NCBI GenBank assembly: GCA_910588855.1
Contig: CAJUSR010000014.1
Coordinates: 26,277-90,276, forward strand
DNA length: 64,000 nucleotides
Origin: an uncultured Kineothrix sp.
Lineage (GTDB): Bacteria > Bacillota > Clostridia > Lachnospirales > Lachnospiraceae
Reading direction: 5' to 3'
Below the pieces are notes generated by a model, which was not told the DNA's origin, searched no databases, and saw only the letters and a program-made list of their open reading frames with translations. Within the stretch, counting starts at the first letter, position 1. The number at the start of each line of letters is the position of its first letter. The position numbers were made by a program, and so were the translations under genes. This document shows, piece after piece, positions 1 to 8,297 of the stretch.

Positions 1-77
1 ACAGCTTCTGCGAATTCTCCTTCCGCAATCAAAGCTTTTATTTCTTCTGCGCGTACTTTATATTCGTACTTATCCAA
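1..77 (-). CDS. TPR-like hypothetical protein, N-terminal fragment cut by window edge
   Basis: Minus-strand frame running off the left edge. A TTG start at 75-77 sits six bases after a clear SD (GAGGTGAG). The visible 25 residues begin MDKYEYKVRAEEI and continue as an Ala/Glu-rich amphipathic helix. This resembles the start of a conserved Lachnospiraceae protein usually annotated as tetratricopeptide-repeat containing, but that is recall from a short stretch, and no TPR motif is complete here. The upstream side (78-243) holds no gene that I can see. Confidence 0.55.
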   Translation of the reverse strand, partial: MDKYEYKVRAEEIKALIAEGEFAEA

Positions 78-243
78 GGTACTCACCTCATAAATCTATG
101 TTTTCACTAAATGTATGGCTATAATATCCCCATTTTTTATCCTTTAAGTTTACCATAGGTGGGGGGGATTGTCAAAATGATATGGAGATTTTTTCGGAAT
201 TGGGGAAAGGGTGGGGTAGGTAAGGGCAAGTTGGGCAAATTAG

Positions 244-789
244 GCGGACGCTAAGGGGAATGGGGAACAAATTATTATTAGCATTCCCGGACAGTTACGC
301 CAAAAAGGTGATAATCTTCTGTCATATCTAAGTTCTCATTCTTTTGCAAGTTCAGAAGAAGAACTAAGTGAGTACCTTAAACAACAAGAACAGGACGAAG
401 AGACTTTCAAAAATATATTTCAATCTATCAATTCTGATAGTAATGCCCATAAATATGACACTAGTATCAGAATACAACATAATTTTTCATCTGAAACTCT
501 AGAAAATTTAGAAGCAATAAGCATTATTTATAAAAAAATCGAAAATAAAGAAAATTTAACCGAAAACGAATTAAAAACACTAAAGGATTATAACCAACAA
601 CAAAAATTAGCCATGAAACGCCTGAAAGAGGCTCTGCGAACTATGCAAGAAAAGTTACTTCCTTTAATGAGGTTTCAATCTACCTATGAACAATTAAATG
701 ACATCGGGCAACAGGAAGCGTTCAAACGTGTTGAGGAACTAGCTGAAATTCCCCGATATACCAAAACAGATATACCTCCCAAAGCATAA
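244..789 (+). pseudogene. 5'-truncated hypothetical gene, no usable start codon
   Basis: An open frame of 181 codons runs from just after a TAG at 241-243 to a TAA at 787-789. The first 120 codons contain no ATG, GTG or TTG, and no SD precedes it, so the original start is missing. The predicted product is charged and helical (Glu-, Lys- and Gln-rich, with a likely coiled-coil in the last third) and I recognise no family. The segment is visibly richer in A+T than the G-rich sequence just upstream (120-260), which suggests a rearrangement junction near 240-265. It could be the tail of a phage or mobile-element gene. An internal ATG at about codon 123 could start a short protein, but it lacks a good SD. 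Confidence 0.5.
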
Positions 790-886
790 CCTTCTCTCCG
801 GCCCATACAGGCTTTATAAATTCCATATCGTCCGGATATGGGCGTTTTGGAATGCCACAGGGCAATATTTGCACCATTACAATATT

Positions 887-1148
887 ATATGCTTAACTGG
901 GCAGCCGGGGGACGTGTTCCCACCCAATCCGAGTCTTGCGGAAGGTGGTGATTATTATGAGTACATATGAAGAATTTATGGTTATACTAACAATCGGACT
1001 TTTGATTGTTGCAATTCTAAATCTGAAAAATAAGAAATAGCCGTCCTGCTCCTGACAAAGTAGACGACTGTTTCTTAATAGTTTCGTTATAAATCTTCGC
1101 CGGGTCGGGTGACTTGCACTCACCTTCCGGCTGTCCTGTTAAGCATAT
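887..1148. repeat. Imperfect inverted repeat flanking the holin-like toxin gene
   Basis: Bases 887-908 and 1127-1148 are reverse complements of each other with two mismatches over 22 nt (core ATATGCTTAAC..GG.CAGCCGG); weaker similarity continues inward. The arms bracket the toxin gene at 957-1040. Read as DNA, the minus strand at the right arm repeats the toxin 5' leader, so a second, convergent promoter/leader is possible. Read as RNA, a long transcript could fold back on itself. Type I toxin loci commonly carry an antisense RNA, but I cannot identify its exact promoter here. Confidence 0.5.
957..1040 (+). CDS. Putative holin-like type I toxin (TxpA/Hol_Tox family)
   Basis: A 27-residue peptide, MSTYEEFMVILTIGLLIVAI followed by LNLKNKK. 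It has a short acidic N-terminus, a single hydrophobic helix (about residues 7-22) and a Lys-rich tail, the architecture of the 'putative holin-like toxin' family, whose members insert in the membrane and are normally silenced by an antisense RNA. A strong SD (GGAAGGTGGTGATT) lies just upstream of the ATG. The gene is flanked by an inverted repeat (887-908/1127-1148). Membrane toxicity is the family expectation, not something visible here. No antitoxin protein is adjacent, consistent with RNA control. Confidence 0.75.
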   Translation: MSTYEEFMVILTIGLLIVAILNLKNKK

Positions 1149-1188
1149 TATATGTAATAAATACAGATTTTTCAACTATAATTTGAAA

Positions 1189-1308
1189 ATGTCCCGGTAC
1201 GCCAATACCGGATCCTTTCGGATAGATACCATAAGGATTATGGCGAATCAGCCAAAACATGGTTCTGTAGATTCTATTTATACGGGCTATACCGGAGCTA
1301 AAAAATAG
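1189..1308 (+). CDS. Doubtful 39-residue ORF between toxin and rsmA
   Basis: Small plus-strand frame starting MSRYANTGSFRID and ending YTGYTGAKK. It lacks a convincing SD and matches no family that I know. The DNA contains a perfect 6-bp hairpin (CCGGTA at 1195-1200 and TACCGG at 1207-1212), so this stretch may be an RNA (part of the toxin/antisense locus) rather than a gene. The stop lies 22 bases before the convergent end of rsmA. Confidence 0.2.
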   Translation: MSRYANTGSFRIDTIRIMANQPKHGSVDSIYTGYTGAKK

Positions 1309-1330
1309 AAAAAGAAAAAGGAACGCGGCT

Positions 1331-2194
1331 TTATTTTCCCCCCAATAAATCACTTAACTTGGCGAACTCCTCCAAAGAGAGCCTCTCCCCCCTTATAGTA
1401 GCAGGCAGCCCCATCTTTTCCAAAGCCTTTGCCGCCTTCTCTTTATCTACTCCTAATCCCGGTGCGTTGGACAGCCCATTTATGAGCGTTTTGCGCCGTT
1501 GGTTGAAAGAAGCGCGTATGACAGCAAACATATATCTTTCATCGTTAACGCATACCGGCGGTTCTGGGTATCCTGTCAGTTTTATTACCGTGCTTCCTAC
1601 TTTTGGCTTTGGCATAAAACATGTAGGCGGAACCTGTATCATTACTTCCGGTTTGGCATAATATTGCACAGCCAAAGATAATGCCCCATAATCTTTTGAT
1701 CCCGGGCCTGTCTGCATACGGTCGGCTACCTCTTTTTGCACCATAATCGTAATGCTTTCTATTGGTACATGGCTTTCAAATAACCCCATAATAATAGGGG
1801 TTGTGATATAATACGGAAGGTTTGCCACCACTTTAATGGAGCGGCTCTGGTTTCTTTCCCGGACAATCTGTCTTACATCCAGCTTTAAAATATCCTCATT
1901 GATAATCGTCACGTTAGTATCATTAGATAAAGTATCCTCTAAAATAGGGATTAATGCTTTATCAATTTCCACAGCGATAACCTCTCCGGCTCTTCTGGCA
2001 AGGTATTGCGTCATGGTTCCGATGCCCGGACCGATTTCCAGGACACAGTCTTTTTCTGTAATGCCGGAAACATCCACAATCTTTTCCAATATATGGGTAT
2101 CAATTAAAAAGTTCTGTCCATATTTTTTCTGAAAGCTAAAATTATACTTTTTTAAAATTTCTATCGTACCGCTTGGGGTTCCTAATACAGCCAT
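1331..2194 (-). CDS. rsmA: 16S rRNA (adenine1518/1519-N6)-dimethyltransferase RsmA/KsgA
   Basis: 287-residue protein of normal length for RsmA/KsgA, which dimethylates two adjacent adenines in helix 45 of 16S rRNA late in 30S assembly. The N-terminal KKYGQNFLID motif (about 22-31) is the family hallmark. The SAM-binding loop follows (EIGPGIGTMTQYL, about 55-67), and motif IV is NLPYYITTPI (about 125-134). An SD (GAGAGGG) precedes the ATG. It lies downstream of tatD on the same strand, the common tatD-rsmA pairing in Firmicutes, with about 70 bases between them. Loss of the gene gives kasugamycin resistance in many bacteria. Confidence 0.96.
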   Translation of the reverse strand: MAVLGTPSGTIEILKKYNFSFQKKYGQNFLIDTHILEKIVDVSGITEKDCVLEIGPGIGTMTQYLARRAGEVIAVEIDKALIPILEDTLSNDTNVTIINEDILKLDVRQIVRERNQSRSIKVVANLPYYITTPIIMGLFESHVPIESITIMVQKEVADRMQTGPGSKDYGALSLAVQYYAKPEVMIQVPPTCFMPKPKVGSTVIKLTGYPEPPVCVNDERYMFAVIRASFNQRRKTLINGLSNAPGLGVDKEKAAKALEKMGLPATIRGERLSLEEFAKLSDLLGGK

Positions 2195-2267
2195 ATTTCC
2201 CTCTCTATCTGCCCTATGGCAGCTTTCTCTCCACAGCCATTCAAATTCCGGTCAAATTGCCGGCTTC

Positions 2268-3047
2268 TCATTTTAATGATTCCGTAATCCTAAATAGCCG
2301 TTTTGCATTATCTTCCGTAATATTTACCACATCATCGTATCCCATACCCTTTAATGCAGCAATCTCCTTTGCTACAAACGGTATATTCAACGAAGAATTG
2401 CGTTTTCCCCTATAGGGCACCGGCGCCAAATAAGGGCTGTCCGTCTCTAGTAAAATTCTTTCTATAGGGATATATTCTACCGCTTCTTTCAGTTTTTTTG
2501 CATTCTGGAATGTGACTACACCTCCTATCCCAAAATAATAACCCATATCCAAATATTCCCTCGCGATTTCCTTTGTATAGGAAAAACAATGGATTACTCC
2601 TCCCATTTCCCCGGCATTGGCTGCCTTCATAATATCCAGAGTGTCCTTCGCCGCATCTCTGGAATGGATAATCACGGGCAGCTTTGTTTCCCTTGCCATA
2701 TCCAGCTGCCGTTTAAACCACAGTTTCTGAATCTTCTTATCCGGTTCATCCCAATAATAATCAAGCCCTATTTCTCCTACCGCAACAATTTTCGGATGGG
2801 CGCACTGTTTTTTCAACCAGGCAAATTTCTCCTCGTCCAGCTCATCCGTGTCCGAAGGATGCACGCCCACAGCCCCGTAAATAAACGGATATTTCTTTGC
2901 CAGCCCAATTGTATTCTTCGTCGTCTCTATATTTGCCCCTATATTTATGACATATCCGATTCCGTTTTCTTTCAGCCCTTCCAACAACGCTTCGCGGTCT
3001 TCATCAAACGCCTTATCGTCATAGTGGGCATGGCTCTCAAATATCAT
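2268..3047 (-). CDS. tatD: TatD family metal-dependent DNase
   Basis: 259 residues from the ATG at 3045-3047, chosen because GGAGGAAGAAT sits just before it; an upstream in-frame ATG five codons earlier lies before that SD. It is a TIM-barrel amidohydrolase-type nuclease. The first metal-binding motif is ESHAHYDD (near 3-10), the central GEIGLDYYW contains the Glu ligand, then HSRDA and HCFSY histidines, and the C-terminal ETDSPYLAP carries the Asp ligand. TatD proteins are Mg-dependent 3'-5' DNases implicated in DNA turnover and repair. Likely co-transcribed with rsmA. Confidence 0.94.
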   Translation of the reverse strand: MIFESHAHYDDKAFDEDREALLEGLKENGIGYVINIGANIETTKNTIGLAKKYPFIYGAVGVHPSDTDELDEEKFAWLKKQCAHPKIVAVGEIGLDYYWDEPDKKIQKLWFKRQLDMARETKLPVIIHSRDAAKDTLDIMKAANAGEMGGVIHCFSYTKEIAREYLDMGYYFGIGGVVTFQNAKKLKEAVEYIPIERILLETDSPYLAPVPYRGKRNSSLNIPFVAKEIAALKGMGYDDVVNITEDNAKRLFRITESLK

Positions 3048-3102
3048 ATTCTTCCTCCACAAATAAAAATTAATTTAAAATTAAATTTTTTTAAAAAAAT
3101 AC

Positions 3103-3131
3103 TTGCAAACTAAAAGACATTATACTATAAT
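3103..3131 (+). promoter_or_regulatory. Probable sigma-A promoter for tRNA-Lys
   Basis: TTGCAA (3103-3108), a 17-base spacer and a perfect TATAAT (3126-3131) lie about 50 bases upstream of the tRNA. It is the only good promoter in the interval between divergent tatD and the tRNA. Confidence 0.6.
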
Positions 3132-3183
3132 AACACTTGCGTTGTAAATGAAACAATTTTTTATACTATGTTTTCTTATATAC

Positions 3184-3256
3184 GCGCCGCTAGCTCAGTT
3201 GGTAGAGCACCTGACTCTTAATCAGGGTGTCCAGGGTTCGAGCCCCTGGCGGCGCA
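3184..3256 (+). tRNA. tRNA-Lys (anticodon CUU)
   Basis: A complete 73-nt cloverleaf: acceptor GCGCCGC (3184-3190) pairs with GCGGCGC (3249-3255), discriminator A at 3256, D-arm with AGCTCAGTTGGTAGAGC, anticodon stem CCTGA/TCAGG around loop CTCTTAA (anticodon CTT, Lys) and a normal T-arm with GGTTCGAGCCC. CCA is not encoded. Confidence 0.96.
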
Positions 3257-3321
3257 CTCAAAGTACTGATTTTGTGACTTTATCGTCATGGGGTCGGTGC
3301 TTTTTTTGTACCCTAATTCAC

Positions 3322-3482
3322 TTTCCTCTGCACAGGGCTGTTACAGTCGAGTTCGCTGCGCTCCCCGTGAACCGCATTGCGGCTTATTTCCTCTGCTTGG
3401 GGCTGCCTACCATCGAGTTCGCTGCACACCCCGTGGGCCGCATTGCGGCTTATTTCCTCTACACAGGGCTGCGCATAAAAAT
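3322..3482. repeat. Tandem 65-66 bp repeat, about 2.4 copies
   Basis: Units begin TTTCCTCT at 3322, 3387 and 3453. The first two share GAGTTCGCTGC...CCCCGTG...CCGCATTGCGGCTTA; the third is truncated after ACACAGGGCTGCGCATAAAA. Unit 3 ends at a terminator-like hairpin for the convergent lipoprotein gene. A diverged single unit lies at 39365-39434, again just downstream of a minus-strand gene (trxA). Confidence 0.7.
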
Positions 3483-3514
3483 GCCGTCTGTCAGGCAACG
3501 CTGGCAGGCGGCAT
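3476..3514 (-). terminator. Terminator of the Met-rich lipoprotein gene
   Basis: On the minus strand, ATGCCG...CGGCAT closes a long GC-rich hairpin (3481-3514) followed by TTTTATG. It lies about 50 bases after the stop of the lipoprotein gene. Confidence 0.6.
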
Positions 3515-3561
3515 TTCTATGCCCAGGGGACATCCCCTTTATAGGCTTTCCACTATTCATT

Positions 3562-4347
3562 TTAAAAACTCATTTCTTCAAATCCTGACGTATCCGGTAT
3601 TGTCACTTCTACCGGCTGCCCCGGATTCTTTAATTCTGTCACGCTGTTTGCTGTTACGTTACATATCATCCCTTGAATTTCCATTTCAAATACCATCGTC
3701 ATTGATGTCTTAGTATTGTAACCGTCTTTATTGATAACGCATTCCCCTTTAATTTCTTTCATTTCCGTTTTCATATCCATGCCGCCAAGCATAGCCATCT
3801 GGCTTTCCATCACTTCCATCATACCTGACATACTTTCATTCATCGCTTCCGGATTGCACACAAAGGTAAGAATACGGTTTTCTCCGTCTTTTTTCATTTT
3901 CAACTCTTTCATGTCCGACGAACTTAACCCGTTGACCGCATTGTTCTGCTCCACGCTTTCCATCATCGTATCCAAGTCCATCGCATATTTTATCTTCTGC
4001 CCCATCATCTCCGTGTAGCAGTATCCATCGGCATAATAGGTAGACCCCTCAATATCCATGTCATATCCGCCAACATTCATATTCATTTTCGTGTCCGCGG
4101 CATAAAGCATTTTTTCCGAATTTATCCCGTTCATCTTCATGTCCATGCCCATCGTCATGTCCATGCTCTCGCCTTCGATTTCCATAGTCATATCCATATC
4201 AACCGCCATATCCACATCTGTCAGCGAAGCATTTTTAGCCGTCGCCTCATCCCACACCTTGGCAGGGTTCTCTGCCCCGCAGGCTGTTAACGACAAAACG
4301 GATACCATAGATAATAATACTGCAAATCTTTTCATTAAATTATTCAT
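3562..4347 (-). CDS. Methionine-rich DUF6612-like lipoprotein
   Basis: 261 residues. A signal peptide with lipobox (LSLTACGAE, Cys near residue 23) predicts lipid anchoring outside the membrane. The mature part is strongly enriched in Met and Asp, with runs such as VDMDMTMEIEGESMDMTMGM and many MK/MD pairs. The beta-rich layout (YYADGYCYTEMMGQKIKYAMDL) resembles LolA/LppX-type DUF6612 lipoproteins found in many copies in Lachnospiraceae; function is unknown. Met richness might suggest copper or oxidant handling, but that is inference. The start overlaps the stop of the upstream NYN gene by 4 bases, so the two are translationally coupled. Confidence 0.75.
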   Translation of the reverse strand: MNNLMKRFAVLLSMVSVLSLTACGAENPAKVWDEATAKNASLTDVDMAVDMDMTMEIEGESMDMTMGMDMKMNGINSEKMLYAADTKMNMNVGGYDMDIEGSTYYADGYCYTEMMGQKIKYAMDLDTMMESVEQNNAVNGLSSSDMKELKMKKDGENRILTFVCNPEAMNESMSGMMEVMESQMAMLGGMDMKTEMKEIKGECVINKDGYNTKTSMTMVFEMEIQGMICNVTANSVTELKNPGQPVEVTIPDTSGFEEMSF

Positions 4348-5162
4348 TTTTTACCCCTTATCCGGAACTTTACTATATTCTGTTCCTGTTCACAATCCAA
4401 TATGTTCAACGACTTGATAAACGAAGAAAACTTTGAATGCCCAAAATTACGCACATCAAAATCCGGAAACCTTTTCCCGAGCTGGTTGCGCAGTTCCGCT
4501 GACAATATCCACTCATCATCGTCGGAGCATTCTTCTACGAGGGAAATAATTGCCCGTTTTATCATTTTCAAATCTGTCTGCGGCCTTAATTCCTCTTTTG
4601 CCCTTTTCAAAGGCAAGGCTGCCGCTTTCGCCCCTCTTTTTATTTTTACTGCCTTTGATGCTGTTTTTACTTCTGCCGTTTCCTCCTTTCTTATTACATT
4701 TTCTTCGTCTTGCTGCTTTGAAAGCAAGATATCCAAATATTTGAACTGGTTACACGCAGAAATAAAAGGTTTCGGCGTTTTGCTTTCCCCCATGCCCGTC
4801 ACATACATCCCCGATTCCCTGAGCCTTGCAGCCAGTCTTGTAAAATCGCTGTCCGAAGACGCGATACAGAACCCATCTACCGTTCCCGAATATAAAATAT
4901 CCATAGCATCAATAATCATCGCAGAATCCGTAGCATTTTTCCCCGTAGTATAGCTATACTGCTGGATTGGCGAAATGGAATTGTCCAAAAGCACATTTTT
5001 CCAAGATACAAGCCGCGGATTCGTCCAATCCCCATATATCCTTTTATATGTGGCCACCCCGGTCTTTGCCGTTTCATCCAATATTATTTTTACATATTTG
5101 TCCGAAATATTGTCCGCATCAATCAGTACCGCTAATTTTAATTCTTTGCCCATAAATCCCAT
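4344..5162 (-). CDS. NYN domain (PIN-like RNase) protein with C-terminal LOTUS-like domain
   Basis: About 272 residues from MGFMGKEL; a start three codons later (5153) is equally possible, and another ATG exists at 5198. The N-terminal half is a NYN/LabA-type PIN-like domain: LAVLIDADNIS (first acidic site), then DSAMIIDAMDILY, and the final Asp pair in CIASSDSDFTRLA. These are the conserved acidic residues of this nuclease family. The middle is a Lys/Ala-rich linker, and the last about 75 residues resemble an OST-HTH/LOTUS RNA-binding domain (DEWILSAELRNQLGKRFPDF). The predicted role is RNA processing or decay. The downstream lipoprotein overlaps its stop. Confidence 0.8.
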   Translation of the reverse strand: MGFMGKELKLAVLIDADNISDKYVKIILDETAKTGVATYKRIYGDWTNPRLVSWKNVLLDNSISPIQQYSYTTGKNATDSAMIIDAMDILYSGTVDGFCIASSDSDFTRLAARLRESGMYVTGMGESKTPKPFISACNQFKYLDILLSKQQDEENVIRKEETAEVKTASKAVKIKRGAKAAALPLKRAKEELRPQTDLKMIKRAIISLVEECSDDDEWILSAELRNQLGKRFPDFDVRNFGHSKFSSFIKSLNILDCEQEQNIVKFRIRGKK

Positions 5163-5246
5163 TTCCCTATTCTTCTTTAAAATCATGGCAAATTCCATGT
5201 ACTATTTCATCATATAATAAAACCATGATAAAAGGAAGATATAAAA

Positions 5247-6578
5247 TTATTTATCCTCTAATCCTGTCTGCGCCGGATTGTCAATCAAATTTCCGTTAAT
5301 ATCAAAACGGGAACCGTGGCACGGGCAGTCCCAGCTCAATTCATCCGGATTCCATTCCAAAGCACATCCCATATGGGGGCATCGGGGTACCGCTGAAAAA
5401 ATCCCCTTGCTTAACCCCTTTGCCGATTCGATGCCTTCTTCCAGCAAATGGGCCGCCGAAGCCTGTAGCATAAGCCTTTGGGGTGTAAATAGTTCCTCAT
5501 ATTGGCTTACCCCTTCCCCAATCAAATCGCTGATAACCCGTGCGGCCACCATAGAGCTTGTCATCCCCCATTTACGGAATCCAGTAGCCACATACCAGTC
5601 CGGCCTGTCTGCGGCATATTTTCCGATATATGGAATATTGTCAGCCGGCATACAATCTTGGGCAGACCATCTGCATACTTCCCTGCTGCCGGGAAACAGC
5701 TTTTCCGCCTGCAAGCATAAATCCCGGTATTTCCCGCCTTCCTTATTTTCCCCGGTACGGTGGTTACCTCCCCCAAGCAGCATCAAATCCCCGCTTTTAC
5801 GGAAAGACAATCCGCCTTTATCCACCCCGTAATAAATATTGTCCATCTGCTTCGTATCCTTCAATGCCAGTACGTAGCTTCGTTCCTGGTGCATACGGAT
5901 AAAGTAAAACCCGGGAACATTGATAAACGGATAGTGCGTGGCAAATATAATATTTTTTGCTTTTATTTTATGCCCCTCCGTTCTAATTTCATTATCATTT
6001 ACGGTTAAAACCCTAGTATTTTCATATACCTTTATATCATCCGCAATTTTTTCCAAAAAAAGAAGCGGATGAAAAACAGCCTGATCGTAAAAGCATAGCG
6101 CCCCTTTCACTTCAAAAGGCAGTTCCGTTTTTAACGTATATTCCGCACTTATGCCCAGAGCTTTTGCCGCTTCTGCTTCCTGTATCAGTTTTTCCTCATT
6201 TTCCAAAGTATACAAATAAGAACTGCATTCACGGAATTGGCATTCTATCCCTTTTTCCCTTATTATTTTCTTATATTCTACAATCGCATCATGGTTCGCT
6301 TCCGCATACAAGGCCGCTTGTTCCCGCCCCGCTTTTCCTATCAAATGATGATATATCAGCCCATGCTGCAACGTTATCTTAGCCGTCGTATTCTTTGTCT
6401 GCCCACTGCAAAGCCGTGCTGCTTCCAGGATAATGGCATCCCTCCCCTTTTTCTTCAAATGATATGCCGTCAAGATCCCTACAATCCCCCCGCCGATTAT
6501 AACATTATCCGCCGAAATATCCTCTTTTAATATATTTCCTGTCTTTATCTGTACCGTATCAGACCATATAGACCCCAT
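5247..6578 (-). CDS. FAD-dependent oxidoreductase with C-terminal Rieske [2Fe-2S] domain
   Basis: 443 residues. The N-terminal Rossmann motif is VIIGGGIVGILTAYHL (about 26-41), followed by the DAO fold and a second conserved FAD region (YVATGFRKWGMTSSMVAA). The last about 80 residues are a Rieske domain: CPHMGC and CPCHGSRF provide the two Cys and two His ligands. This DAO-Rieske fusion is widespread in Firmicutes and is thought to act in the cytosol as an oxidase or dehydrogenase passing electrons between FAD and the cluster; the substrate is unknown. No signal peptide. Monocistronic, with 48 bases to the next gene on the same strand. Confidence 0.88.
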   Translation of the reverse strand: MGSIWSDTVQIKTGNILKEDISADNVIIGGGIVGILTAYHLKKKGRDAIILEAARLCSGQTKNTTAKITLQHGLIYHHLIGKAGREQAALYAEANHDAIVEYKKIIREKGIECQFRECSSYLYTLENEEKLIQEAEAAKALGISAEYTLKTELPFEVKGALCFYDQAVFHPLLFLEKIADDIKVYENTRVLTVNDNEIRTEGHKIKAKNIIFATHYPFINVPGFYFIRMHQERSYVLALKDTKQMDNIYYGVDKGGLSFRKSGDLMLLGGGNHRTGENKEGGKYRDLCLQAEKLFPGSREVCRWSAQDCMPADNIPYIGKYAADRPDWYVATGFRKWGMTSSMVAARVISDLIGEGVSQYEELFTPQRLMLQASAAHLLEEGIESAKGLSKGIFSAVPRCPHMGCALEWNPDELSWDCPCHGSRFDINGNLIDNPAQTGLEDK

Positions 6579-6742
6579 ATTATGCCAGTCCTTTCCATAA
6601 TTTTTATTAAATTATTAATAGTATAGGCAAAAAATGAATTTTATATATGATTTCCGCACTTTCGGTTGAAAACTAAATTTGAGTAATGTACAATCAACAT
6701 TAAGGGTTCTAATATAAGGGTAACGAGATATGAGGGTGAGTT

Positions 6743-8287
6743 ATGCAAAAGATATTTAGAAAATATATGATTTTGATTACCACAGCCGCCATCCTTTCCA
6801 TATTGGTAATCCATTATCATTTATCCATGTACTTTCTGGAATCCCAACAGCTCAACACATTCAATACGAAAATAAGCCAAATTATACGAACTTTGGAAGC
6901 TAACCGGTCGGCCCAGGCTTCTGCCCAAAGCGGTCCGGATGAAGATTATCTTACTATCTTTTCCAAATTCCCTACCGGTATCGGCGAAGAATTTTTTGCC
7001 ATACATGTTCAGGCAGATAAAGTCATCGCCCATTCGGACGGTGTTCTTTCCGCACATTTGGAAAAATATTACCGGCTTGAAGTGCTTTCCGGATGCGAAA
7101 ACGGTTCTTATAAAAAAATGGCGGATAACCAAATCAATTACGTTGTCACAAGGCAATATGGAAATGTATTAATCGGGGCCTCCATACCCAAAAATATTTT
7201 GCGCGGAAGCCTTTGGAAGAATATGTTCTCTACTCTTGCTTATCTTCTTCTATTTGAGGCAATTATTATCGTTTTGCTCAATTACCTCGTCAAACGCAAA
7301 GTGGTGGATGGGGTACACAGTATTTTACAATCTTTATCGGAAATCACCAACGGTAATCTGGGTACTACCGTAATGGTCGGCGGCAACCCGGAATTTCTGG
7401 AATTAAGCGATGGCATCAACACAATGGTCAAAGGCATTGTGAACGCATCTGACCGTACTTCTAAAATTATCGGTATGAGCCGGATTCCTTTGGCTGCTTT
7501 TGAATACCAGGAAAGTATGAAACACGTTTTCATTACGCCTGGCTTAAAAGACCTTTTAGACCTATCCGCAGAAGATATTTCCGTTTTCCGGGAAAATGCC
7601 GATATGTTTTACGAAAAAATTCAGGAAATCATGAAAAACCCCCTGTCAGGGTGGAAAGATATTTTCCAAATCAGCGAAACAAAATATGTCCATATCCGTC
7701 TTACCATAGAATCCGACGGATATTTAGGCACCATTACCGATGTTACGAAAGATGTGCTGGATAAGAGGCGTATTTTATACGAAAACAGTCATGACCAGCT
7801 AACCGGTCTGTATAAATATAAGTGCTTCAAAGAGCTTGCTGCAGATATTCTGTCACAAATGCCTTCCGGGGAAATCAGTGCTTTTATTATGCTGGACCTG
7901 GATTCCTTTAAAAATATCAATGATACTTATGGGCATGATACCGGAGATATTTATTTGCAGAGCTTTGCGTCCATAATGGAGGCTATGCCCAAAGAACATT
8001 GTTTAGCCTCCCGCCGTTCGGGAGACGAATTTTGCATGATGCTTTTCGGCTGCCGAACAATCAACGACGTAACCGGCCTGCTGGATTCTTTCTTCCAATT
8101 ATTGGAAGATAAAAAAATAGAATTGCCCGGCGGTCAGATACAGTCTATCAAGGCATCTGCCGGATTCTCCTGTACGGACAGCCCGGTTGCCGATGTATCG
8201 GTTTTGCTTCATCAGGCAGACCATGCATTGTATAATGCTAAAAAAGGAAACAAAGGAAATTATGCGGAATACATTTCCGGTCGATAA
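6743..8287 (+). CDS. Membrane-anchored GGDEF diguanylate cyclase
   Basis: 514 residues. A first membrane segment (about 9-28) and a second (about 160-180) bracket an extracytoplasmic sensor of about 130 residues. A HAMP-like and PAS-like stretch follows (about 185-345). The C-terminal GGDEF domain has the substrate/metal motif LDLDSFKNINDTYGHDTGD and the active-site loop RRSGDEF, an SGDEF variant seen in active enzymes, so synthesis of c-di-GMP from GTP is likely. No RxxD inhibitory site is evident before the loop. The gene stands alone between divergent and convergent neighbours. SD GAGGGTGAG precedes the start. Confidence 0.88.
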   Translation: MQKIFRKYMILITTAAILSILVIHYHLSMYFLESQQLNTFNTKISQIIRTLEANRSAQASAQSGPDEDYLTIFSKFPTGIGEEFFAIHVQADKVIAHSDGVLSAHLEKYYRLEVLSGCENGSYKKMADNQINYVVTRQYGNVLIGASIPKNILRGSLWKNMFSTLAYLLLFEAIIIVLLNYLVKRKVVDGVHSILQSLSEITNGNLGTTVMVGGNPEFLELSDGINTMVKGIVNASDRTSKIIGMSRIPLAAFEYQESMKHVFITPGLKDLLDLSAEDISVFRENADMFYEKIQEIMKNPLSGWKDIFQISETKYVHIRLTIESDGYLGTITDVTKDVLDKRRILYENSHDQLTGLYKYKCFKELAADILSQMPSGEISAFIMLDLDSFKNINDTYGHDTGDIYLQSFASIMEAMPKEHCLASRRSGDEFCMMLFGCRTINDVTGLLDSFFQLLEDKKIELPGGQIQSIKASAGFSCTDSPVADVSVLLHQADHALYNAKKGNKGNYAEYISGR

Positions 8288-8297
8288 TACAGCCGTT

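Noticed and set aside
1120..1353. 77-codon minus-strand ORF at the rsmA end
   Set aside because: Overlaps rsmA's end and runs through a hairpin; composition is not coding-like.
3322..3482. Tandem repeats considered as a CRISPR array
   Set aside because: Units are 65-66 bp, contiguous and diverged, without constant repeats separated by unique spacers. No cas genes in the window.
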